DNA of 6,549 nt from Fidelibacterota bacterium (lineage in GTDB: Bacteria > Fidelibacterota > Marinisomatia > SCGC-AAA003-L08 > D37C17), in assembly GCA_002705605.1 (NCBI GenBank), contig PAJD01000021.1:1-6549 (forward strand), in the 5' to 3' direction. Below the pieces are notes generated by a model. It saw only the letters and a program-made list of their open reading frames with translations, did no database searches and was not told where the DNA came from. Of the stretch, positions 1 through 5,386 are shown one piece after another. The translations under genes were made by a program, and so were the position numbers. The first letter of the stretch is position 1. Each line of letters begins with the position of its first letter.

Positions 1-120
1 AGCCCCTCTTAATGTAAATTGAATACCGCTAATATTGATACCTGAAGACACCATTACTGGAATATCTACAGCTAGCAAAAATGTTATCATTGATAAAAAT
101 GTTAATAAAAATTTTTTCAT
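1..120 (-). CDS. N-terminus of an exported protein of unknown function (partial)
   Basis: The minus strand opens with ATG at 120-118 and stays open through 40 codons to the left edge, so the rest of the gene lies outside the window. The start is supported by a strong Shine-Dalgarno (AGGGAGA, 132-126) five bases upstream. The protein begins MKKFLLTFLSMITFLLAV, a classic signal peptide with two lysines followed by a hydrophobic core (residues 4-18). A plausible signal peptidase I site follows VSS at about residue 25, leaving a mature start of GINISGIQ. No lipobox cysteine is visible, so the product is probably periplasmic, outer-membrane or secreted rather than a lipoprotein. I do not recognise the family from the 15 or so mature residues present. 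It lies downstream of trhO on the same strand, but 184 bp away with its own candidate regulatory site, so it is probably transcribed separately. Confidence 0.7.
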   Translation of the reverse strand, partial: MKKFLLTFLSMITFLLAVDIPVMVSSGINISGIQFTLRGA

Positions 121-174
121 TCTTTTCTCCCTGTGTTGCCTTATACACTCTAAAATCTTTTTAAAACTTAAAAC

Positions 175-212
175 AAGTTATTAATTCCTGATGTGATTCA
201 TATCAATAACTT
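175..212 (-). terminator. Possible trhO terminator hairpin (AT-rich dyad)
   Basis: AAGTTATT (175-182) and AATAACTT (205-212) are perfect 8-bp inverted repeats separated by 22 bases, with an inner TGAT/ATCA pair (189-192, 202-205). On the minus strand, in the direction of trhO transcription, the hairpin is followed by a T-rich run (TGTTTTAAGTTTT). That is compatible with an intrinsic terminator about 95 bp after the trhO stop. The stem is weak, with only one G or C in each arm. The dyad also contains the FNR/CRP-like site, so it may be an operator instead. Confidence 0.3.
193..206 (-). promoter_or_regulatory. FNR/CRP-family-like binding site
   Basis: Read on the minus strand the site is TTGAT-ATGA-ATCAC, matching 9 of 10 defined positions of the FNR consensus TTGAT-N4-ATCAA. 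Read against the CRP consensus on the plus strand (TGTGA-N6-TCACA) it matches 8 of 10. Its centre (199.5) is about 80 bp upstream of the exported-protein start at 120. A regulator bound at the usual -41.5 position would put the transcription start near 158, where a weak -10-like TAAGTT (170-165) is correctly placed. The leader would then be about 38 nt and include the strong ribosome site. This is a sequence match only; no regulator gene is in the window. Confidence 0.35.
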
Positions 213-304
213 CTTCCTAACAATAAAATTGTTTAAAAGGGTTTTAATATATGTTTATTTTCTATTTAAACAAAAATAAAAATAAAATGTGAGCAATATT
301 ATAT

Positions 305-1339
305 CTAACGAATATCCTTTAATCTCGGCTTAATCTTTTGAGATTTCTGAGCATTAAATTTTATATCGCCATTTTTAAACATCTCTTTTCTTTTTTCTTT
401 TGGTAACAATATAAATTTTGAGCAGTCTTCTGAACAACAATTTTGAAATTTATCTCTACAATTAGCGCATTGTATAAATAAAATGTGACAATGCTCATTC
501 GCACAATTTGTATGTGAATCTGATGATTCAAAACAAATATGACACTCCCCAATCACATGTTCGGTAACTGGTTCAGACATTCTATCATCAAATACAAAAT
601 TTTTACCTATAAATTTTGATTGAACATTATTTTTTTTAATATCATTTGCATATTGGATAATTCCTCCATTCAATTGATTAACATCTGAAAAACCATGATG
701 AATTAAATATGAACTAGCTTTTTCGCATCTAATACCTCCTGTACAATAGAGTAATATTTTATCGTTCTTATGCTTATCTAATAACTGTTTAACTTCAGGT
801 AGCAACTCTTGAGATCGCTCTATATCGGGAATAATTGCATTTTCAAATTTCCCTATTTCACCTTCATAATAATTTCGCATATCTAATACAATGGCACCAT
901 CATCAATTGATTTATTAAATTCTTTATAATCCAAATGCTTGCCTACATGATTCATATTGTATTCTTTTTCAGAGACATTATATGCAACGATTTCATTCTT
1001 AATTTTAACAACCAATTTATAAAAGGAATTTCCTTCTTGAATGGCTGTTTTAAACATTAAATCACCAAAATTAAATTTTGAGTTTAATTCATCTTTAAAA
1101 AAATTTATACCATTAGAAGGAATGCTAATTTGAGCATTAATTCCTTCATTAGCTATATATACACGACCTAAAATATTTAAACTATTCCAAGATTCATATA
1201 TTTTATCCCTTAACTCATCTAAGTTGTTTAATGAAATATATTTATAAAATGAAATTGTACGTCTAGTAAATTGTTCCTCTTTTAAAATTTTTTTTAATTC
1301 TATTTTACTTTTTTTATTATATAGAGTTTCTTTTCCCAT
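305..1339 (-). CDS. trhO: tRNA uridine-34 hydroxylase TrhO (rhodanese family, UPF0176/YceA)
   Basis: TrhO carries out the oxygen-dependent hydroxylation of wobble U34 to 5-hydroxyuridine in tRNAs. This is the first step toward mo5U or cmo5U and widens wobble decoding in the cytoplasm. The 344 residues are close to the E. coli length (350) and align end to end from memory. The N-terminal domain carries RTISFYKY (27-34) and the signature GRVYIANEGINAQIS (58-72). The rhodanese domain has DMRNYYEGEIGKFENA (153-168) and the active-site loop CTGGIRCEK with catalytic Cys199. The C-terminal module has GKNFVFDDRM (245-254) and many cysteines (266, 269, 279, 284, 291, 294, 301, 302, 306), the CHxC/CxxC arrangement typical of the long TrhO form. 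The chosen ATG matches the family N-terminus, but no Shine-Dalgarno precedes it. A TATAAT ends seven bases upstream, so the mRNA may be leaderless. It is transcribed divergently from tig. Confidence 0.96.
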   Translation of the reverse strand: MGKETLYNKKSKIELKKILKEEQFTRRTISFYKYISLNNLDELRDKIYESWNSLNILGRVYIANEGINAQISIPSNGINFFKDELNSKFNFGDLMFKTAIQEGNSFYKLVVKIKNEIVAYNVSEKEYNMNHVGKHLDYKEFNKSIDDGAIVLDMRNYYEGEIGKFENAIIPDIERSQELLPEVKQLLDKHKNDKILLYCTGGIRCEKASSYLIHHGFSDVNQLNGGIIQYANDIKKNNVQSKFIGKNFVFDDRMSEPVTEHVIGECHICFESSDSHTNCANEHCHILFIQCANCRDKFQNCCSEDCSKFILLPKEKRKEMFKNGDIKFNAQKSQKIKPRLKDIR

Positions 1340-1343
1340 AAAA

Positions 1344-1378
1344 TTAATTATAACTTATAACCAATTAATTATAATTAA
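1344..1378. promoter_or_regulatory. Mirror-image divergent promoter between trhO and tig
   Basis: The 43-bp gap contains a perfect 10-bp inverted repeat, TTAATTATAA (1344-1353) and TTATAATTAA (1369-1378), with 15 bases between the arms. Each arm carries a consensus -10 box: TATAAT at 1370-1375 on the plus strand for tig, and TATAAT at 1352-1347 on the minus strand for trhO. The boxes are exactly 17 bases apart, so each sits in the -35 position of the opposite promoter (ATTATA, 3 of 6 matches to TTGACA). Each -10 ends seven bases before its ATG, which places both transcription starts at or one base before the start codon. A 12-bp direct repeat AATTAATTATAA (1342-1353, 1363-1374) with a 21-bp period overlaps the same elements. 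Neither gene has a Shine-Dalgarno. AT-rich DNA yields -10-like strings by chance, but the exact symmetry and spacing argue for function. Confidence 0.6.
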
Positions 1379-1382
1379 AAAT

Positions 1383-2669
1383 ATGAAATTAAACGTAAAA
1401 AACATTAATGAGTACACAAGACAATTAGAAATTTCTGTTAAATGGGATAACCTTAAATCAGACTATGAATCAGAGTTTAATAATTTTAAATCTAACTACA
1501 CCCCACCTGGAGGTAGAAAAGGGAAAGTATTTGGACAAGCTTTAACATTATTTAAAAAAAATTATACTGCATCTATTGAAGCTAAGTTTTTAGATAACTC
1601 AATAAATAGATATTATCAAAAAGCATTAATGGAACTCAAATTAAGTCCAATTAATCAAGGTCAAGTTACTAAAGCAAATTTTAAAGAAATGACTGATTTG
1701 GAATTAGAAATTACTTTTGAAGTTAGACCAGATTTTAAACTCCCTAATTTTAAGAAAAACGTAACAATTAAAACGGAAAAGTTTATTGCAGGAGATAAAG
1801 ATGTAAATGATGCGCTTTTAGATTTACAAACCAAGCATGCTAAAACTCAATCAGTAAAAACCCCTATTAAACTAGGTAATTTTATCTATGGTGATTTTAA
1901 TAAATTAAATGATAAAGGTGAAATCATAGAAGGAAGTGTTTTAAAAAATCATTTTGTAAAAATTGGTGAAGGCCTATTTTCAGGTGAAATAGCAGAAAAA
2001 TTTATAGGTAAAAAAATTGGAAGTGAAATAAATGTTAAGATAGAACAAGATACACAGCCTGTAAATTATCTAGTTAAAATCAATAATATAGAAGAACAAA
2101 TACTACCTAAATTAGATAAAGATTTTTTAAAATTAGTTGATCCAAAAATAAAAAGTTTACAAGATTTAAAAACCAGCCTTTTGGATAAAATCCAAAATGA
2201 CTTAGATTTAGAAAATAAAAAACAATATCATAATAAAATTGTAGATTATTTTGTCGATAAAACAAAACTAGATGCACCAAAATCAATGATTGATAATTAT
2301 AAAAACTATTTGATTGAAGAGTATAAAAAACAATACCAACAAATGAATCAAGAGTTTGATGAAAGTAAAGTTTCAGATACATTGAATAAAAACTCTGAAA
2401 ACTCGGTTAAATGGATACTAATAAGAGATGTTTTATTTAAAGATCAAAAAGTTACTATTTCAGATAAAGATATTAATGTTTTCATTGAAGATCAAATAAA
2501 AAAGAACCCTACTTATAAAAAAGAAATTAAAAAATATTATCTAGAAAATGATAATAAACAAAAATTAAAAGAAGACCTGTTAAATCAAAAATTATATTCA
2601 AGCTTAGAAAGTTACTTTGTAAATAAAACTAAAGAAAATTCAACTGATAAATTAAGGAAGAAAAAATAA
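1383..2669 (+). CDS. tig: Trigger factor (ribosome-associated chaperone)
   Basis: Trigger factor docks on ribosomal protein L23 at the exit tunnel and shields nascent chains; in many bacteria it also has peptidyl-prolyl isomerase activity. The 428 residues are near the usual length (E. coli 432). Residues 1-115 form the ribosome-binding domain, with the signature region [10 protein letters not shown] (42-51). A degenerate FKBP-like domain spans about 160-237 (YGDFN...[17 protein letters not shown]...[13 protein letters not shown]). The helical chaperone arms follow from about 241 ([13 protein letters not shown]), ending in a lysine-rich tail. Two oddities stand out. The conserved Phe of the GFRKGKVP signature is Gly44, and its Pro is Phe50. 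The FKBP domain also lacks the insert around the E. coli FPEEYHAENLKG segment, so isomerase activity may be weak or absent. The gene is first in an operon with clpP and clpX, 10 bp before clpP. There is no Shine-Dalgarno, and a TATAAT seven bases upstream suggests a leaderless message. Confidence 0.92.
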   Translation: MKLNVKNINEYTRQLEISVKWDNLKSDYESEFNNFKSNYTPPGGRKGKVFGQALTLFKKNYTASIEAKFLDNSINRYYQKALMELKLSPINQGQVTKANFKEMTDLELEITFEVRPDFKLPNFKKNVTIKTEKFIAGDKDVNDALLDLQTKHAKTQSVKTPIKLGNFIYGDFNKLNDKGEIIEGSVLKNHFVKIGEGLFSGEIAEKFIGKKIGSEINVKIEQDTQPVNYLVKINNIEEQILPKLDKDFLKLVDPKIKSLQDLKTSLLDKIQNDLDLENKKQYHNKIVDYFVDKTKLDAPKSMIDNYKNYLIEEYKKQYQQMNQEFDESKVSDTLNKNSENSVKWILIRDVLFKDQKVTISDKDINVFIEDQIKKNPTYKKEIKKYYLENDNKQKLKEDLLNQKLYSSLESYFVNKTKENSTDKLRKKK

Positions 2670-2674
2670 AAGGA
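2670..2674 (+). promoter_or_regulatory. clpP ribosome binding site
   Basis: AAGGA lies five bases before the clpP ATG and begins right after the tig stop (2667-2669). It is the only canonical Shine-Dalgarno inside the three-gene operon and fixes the clpP start at 2680. Its presence shows that this organism uses Shine-Dalgarno initiation, which makes the absence of such sites before tig, clpX and trhO meaningful. Confidence 0.75.
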
Positions 2675-2679
2675 CTAAT

Positions 2680-3279
2680 ATGGATAAGAACAATGTAAAT
2701 AGTTTGATTCCGATGGTTGTTGAACAAACTGCAAATGGTGAAAGAGCATTTGATATATATTCAAGGCTATTAAAAGAAAGAATTATATTTTTAGGATCAT
2801 CAATAAATGATACAGTAAGTAGCACCATAATAGCACAGCTTCTTTTTTTAGAAGCAGATAATCCCGATAAAGATATATACATGTATATCAACTCGCCTGG
2901 TGGTTTAATCACCTCCGGTTTTGCTATTTTAGATACAATGAATTATATAAAGCCAAAAATTTCTACAATATGTATGGGGCAAGCAGCAAGTATGGCAGCT
3001 ATATTATTAAGCATGGGTAGTAAGGGAAAACGCATGGCTCTTGAGAATTCTAGAGTAATGATACATCAACCTCTAGGGGGTGCTCAAGGGCAAGCTTCAG
3101 ATATAGAAATTCATACTAAAGAAATTTTATTTTTACGCGATAAACTAAATAAAATATTAAGCAAAAATACAGGGCAAACAATTAAAAAAATCGAATCTGA
3201 TACTAATAGAGACCACTTTATGTCATCTGAAAAAGCTCTTGAATATGGAATCATTGATAAAATAATTAAGCCTCAATAA
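2680..3279 (+). CDS. clpP: ATP-dependent Clp protease proteolytic subunit ClpP
   Basis: ClpP is the cytoplasmic serine peptidase that forms a double-heptamer chamber and degrades proteins unfolded by ClpX. The 199-residue protein has the complete triad: Ser104 in MGQAASMAA, His129 in MIHQPLGG, and Asp178 in SDTNRDHFM. The triad spacings (25 and 49 residues) equal those of E. coli ClpP. The INSPGG motif (70-75) and the GQAS handle region are intact. [10 protein letters not shown] (8-17) aligns with the mature start of E. coli ClpP (ALVPMVIEQT), so the self-cleaved propeptide would be only about seven residues (MDKNNVN), shorter than the 14 of E. coli. The start is supported by an AAGGA Shine-Dalgarno. 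The gene sits 10 bp after tig and 6 bp before clpX and is very probably co-transcribed with both. Nothing appears broken. Confidence 0.98.
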   Translation: MDKNNVNSLIPMVVEQTANGERAFDIYSRLLKERIIFLGSSINDTVSSTIIAQLLFLEADNPDKDIYMYINSPGGLITSGFAILDTMNYIKPKISTICMGQAASMAAILLSMGSKGKRMALENSRVMIHQPLGGAQGQASDIEIHTKEILFLRDKLNKILSKNTGQTIKKIESDTNRDHFMSSEKALEYGIIDKIIKPQ

Positions 3280-3285
3280 ATACTT

Positions 3286-4506
3286 ATGAGTAAAAAAAAT
3301 TCTTTAGATTCAAAGATTATTTGCTCTTTCTGTCAGTCAGATTATAATAATTACGAATTACTAATTGAAGGTCAAGACTGCCATATTTGCAATTTCTGTA
3401 TAGATAAATCTTTTAAGTTAATCAACTCTCAAAATAATTTTGATTTCATTATAAAAAAACCACATGAAATTAAAAAACAATTGGATAAATATGTAATGGG
3501 ACAAGATAATGCAAAAAAAATTGTCTCAGTAGCTGTATATAATCATTATAAAAGACTTGAAAATTTTACTAAAAAAAATTCAATACATATTGATAAAAGC
3601 AATATTCTTTTAGTTGGGCCAACAGGTACAGGTAAAACACTCCTTGCAAAATCATTAGCGAATATTCTTAATGTACCATTTGTTATAGTGGATGCAACTG
3701 TTTTAACTGAAGCAGGGTATGTTGGAGAAGATGTTGAAAATATTTTAGTACGATTATATCACGAATCAAACTATGACATTGAAAAAACTCAAAAGGGAAT
3801 TATCTACATTGATGAAATTGATAAAATAACAAAAAAGAATGCAAATCAATCTATAACAAGAGATGTTTCTGGTGAAGGAGTACAACAATCATTGTTAAAA
3901 ATATTAGAAGGTACTATTGCAAACATACCTCCAAAAGGTGGTAGAAAGCATCCAGAACAACCTCTTGTTAAAATAGATACTACTAACATACTGTTTATAT
4001 GTGGTGGAACATTTGATGGAATATCAAAAATTATTAATAATCGATTAGAGGGTGGTGAAATTGGTTTTAATAGAAAAAAGAAAAACAAACTTATAAAAAA
4101 TGAATTTCTCAACTTTATTAAACCAGAAGATATTATTAAATATGGATTTATCCCCGAATTAATTGGACGATTACCAATAATATCATGTCTTGAAAATCTT
4201 ACGAAAGAATTAATGAAAGCAATTCTTTTAGAACCAAAAAATTCAATCATAAAACAATTTAAATATTTATTAGAAATCGATAATGTTAAACTCAATTTCA
4301 CAAATAATGCAATCAATGAAATTATAAAGCTAGCTTTAGAAAGGAATACAGGGGCAAGAGCGTTAAGGTCAATATTAGAAAAAATTATGATCGATATTAT
4401 GTATGAAATCCCATTGAAAAATAATGTTAAATCCTGTACAATTAATTCTGATACAGTTAGAAAAAAATCAAAACCAAAAATTACTTACTACAATAAAACA
4501 GCTTAA
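3286..4506 (+). CDS. clpX: ATP-dependent Clp protease ATP-binding subunit ClpX
   Basis: ClpX is the hexameric AAA+ unfoldase that recognises degradation tags and feeds substrates to ClpP. It has an N-terminal zinc-binding domain with ligands Cys13, Cys16, Cys35 and Cys38 (an additional Cys32 lies nearby). The AAA+ module has Walker A GPTGTGKT (111-118), the pore-1 loop GYVG (144-147), Walker B IIYIDEID (172-179) and the RKH loop GGRKHP (218-223). The ClpP-docking IGF loop is at 259-261, the arginine-finger region [10 protein letters not shown] at 289-298, and sensor 2 is GARALRS (356-362). Every element needed for ClpXP function is present. At 406 residues it is slightly shorter than E. coli (424), mainly in the termini. 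It starts 6 bp after clpP with no visible Shine-Dalgarno, suggesting translational coupling to clpP. Its TAA stop shares the TTAA tetramer with the stop of the convergent DUF2797 gene. Confidence 0.98.
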   Translation: MSKKNSLDSKIICSFCQSDYNNYELLIEGQDCHICNFCIDKSFKLINSQNNFDFIIKKPHEIKKQLDKYVMGQDNAKKIVSVAVYNHYKRLENFTKKNSIHIDKSNILLVGPTGTGKTLLAKSLANILNVPFVIVDATVLTEAGYVGEDVENILVRLYHESNYDIEKTQKGIIYIDEIDKITKKNANQSITRDVSGEGVQQSLLKILEGTIANIPPKGGRKHPEQPLVKIDTTNILFICGGTFDGISKIINNRLEGGEIGFNRKKKNKLIKNEFLNFIKPEDIIKYGFIPELIGRLPIISCLENLTKELMKAILLEPKNSIIKQFKYLLEIDNVKLNFTNNAINEIIKLALERNTGARALRSILEKIMIDIMYEIPLKNNVKSCTINSDTVRKKSKPKITYYNKTA

Positions 4507-5300
4507 AAAACCTTAATTGTAAAATTATATCCAGTATATTTTCTTACATTTAAAACATGGTTATCATCAAACATTAAATATTGTCCTTTAATTCCAATTA
4601 ATTTTTTATTTATAGTTTTAAATTTTTCAATATTAAAAGATTTGATTTTTTCTAAATTGTTACTTATTGGGTATTTTAATTCAACAATATTTTCATCATT
4701 CAAATAATACTTATCTAAATTATTTGGCAAATATTCATATAAATCATTTTTTTTATCTATTAAATTCAGCTCATCATATTCTCCCAAAATCATCTTTCTC
4801 CATTGAGTTCTATCTGATATGTATTTTGAAATTTCTGATTCAATTAATCCAGCTAAATATCTATTTGGTGTCTTTGCAAATCTAATTGCATAATGTGCAC
4901 CCTGATCGATCCATCTTGATGGGATATGACTATGCCTAGTAACTCCCACTTTAAGATTACTTGTTAATGATAAATAAACATAAGTAGGAACTAAACAATT
5001 TTTTTTTGCCCAATCCATATCTCTAGCCTCACCTAGATGAGCTTTGCATAAATGTGGTTTGAAAACACAATCCTCTGTCTGCGGTAAAGATATAAAGCAT
5101 GGATAGCAATATCCCTGCATATATGTCTTTTTAATTTTATTATTACAATTAATGCATCTAATTTCATCATTAAACTTAATTTGAATTAATTCTCCAATAT
5201 ATTTATTAAGTATTAATTTTTTCTCACCAATTGGTAATACATATTCTATAGGATTACCAATACTTGAAACCATCTTTGATATTTGACCTGTAAATTCCAT
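4503..5300 (-). CDS. DUF2797 family zinc-cluster protein with GIY-YIG-like signature
   Basis: This 265-residue protein matches the DUF2797 family, recognisable by the conserved strings QGYCYPCF (62-69), [15 protein letters not shown] (81-95), LKVGVTR (116-122) and RWIDQGA (129-135). The family function is not established. An N-terminal beta-rich segment is followed by CxxC pairs at Cys49/Cys52 and Cys65/Cys68, with Cys78, Cys85 and His88 nearby, probably one or two structural zinc sites. The central part (about 106-170) resembles a GIY-YIG nuclease fold: TYVYLS, KVGVT, Arg129, and a Glu in the GLIESEI helix (Glu154). This resemblance is my inference. A basic, strand-rich C-terminus follows with no signal peptide or membrane segment, so it is cytoplasmic. 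The start [10 protein letters not shown] agrees with the family N-terminus; no Shine-Dalgarno is visible. It converges on clpX with a 4-bp overlap and diverges from topA. Confidence 0.85.
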   Translation of the reverse strand: MEFTGQISKMVSSIGNPIEYVLPIGEKKLILNKYIGELIQIKFNDEIRCINCNNKIKKTYMQGYCYPCFISLPQTEDCVFKPHLCKAHLGEARDMDWAKKNCLVPTYVYLSLTSNLKVGVTRHSHIPSRWIDQGAHYAIRFAKTPNRYLAGLIESEISKYISDRTQWRKMILGEYDELNLIDKKNDLYEYLPNNLDKYYLNDENIVELKYPISNNLEKIKSFNIEKFKTINKKLIGIKGQYLMFDDNHVLNVRKYTGYNFTIKVF

Positions 5301-5324
5301 AAAAATAAATTTAAATAATATATG

Positions 5325-5353
5325 TTGTAAAATAAGATAATAATATGTGTAAT
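5325..5353 (+). promoter_or_regulatory. Candidate topA promoter
   Basis: TTGTAA (5325-5330, four of six matches to TTGACA) is followed after 17 bases by TGTAAT (5348-5353, five of six matches to TATAAT). A start near 5360 would give a leader of about 27 nt that includes AAGGAA (5370-5375), a Shine-Dalgarno 11 bases before the topA ATG. The -10 overlaps a 14-bp perfect palindrome (5350-5363). Promoter-like strings are common in such AT-rich DNA, so this is tentative. Confidence 0.35.
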
Positions 5354-5363
5354 TTTAAAATTA
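5350..5363. repeat. 14-bp perfect palindrome between DUF2797 and topA
   Basis: TAATTTTAAAATTA is fully self-complementary and lies 24 bp upstream of topA, across the end of the candidate -10 and the predicted transcription start. It could be an operator or a flexible AT tract sensitive to supercoiling, which would fit a topoisomerase promoter. It could also arise by chance in this base composition. Confidence 0.4.
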
Positions 5364-5386
5364 TTAAATAAGGAATATTTTATAGC

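Noticed and set aside
219..233. Short hairpin AACAAT-AAA-ATTGTT after trhO
   Set aside because: Six AT-rich pairs with no T tract on either side, so not convincing as a terminator; expected by chance at this base composition.
252..272. Inverted repeat TGTTTA/TAAACA downstream of trhO
   Set aside because: Only six pairs with a nine-base loop and no following T run on the minus strand.
361..552. Minus-strand open frame of 63 codons
   Set aside because: It lies entirely inside trhO in another frame, over the cysteine-rich region, and has no independent support.
2107..2382. Minus-strand open frame of 91 codons opposite tig
   Set aside because: It is an antisense shadow of the lysine/asparagine-rich tig arm region, with no ribosome site or family resemblance.
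2652..2912. Minus-strand open frame opposite the tig-clpP junction
   Set aside because: It is antisense to well-supported clpP coding sequence; the hydrophobic translation is typical of a reversed coding frame.
3846..4316. Minus-strand open frame of 156 codons opposite clpX
   Set aside because: Long but fully antisense to the conserved AAA+ module; its length follows from the codon bias of clpX.
4480..4530. Bidirectional terminator between clpX and the DUF2797 gene
   Set aside because: The genes overlap by four bases and I see no stable stem flanked by T tracts here.
4667..4885. Plus-strand open frame of 72 codons opposite the DUF2797 gene
   Set aside because: Antisense shadow with no ribosome site and low-complexity composition.
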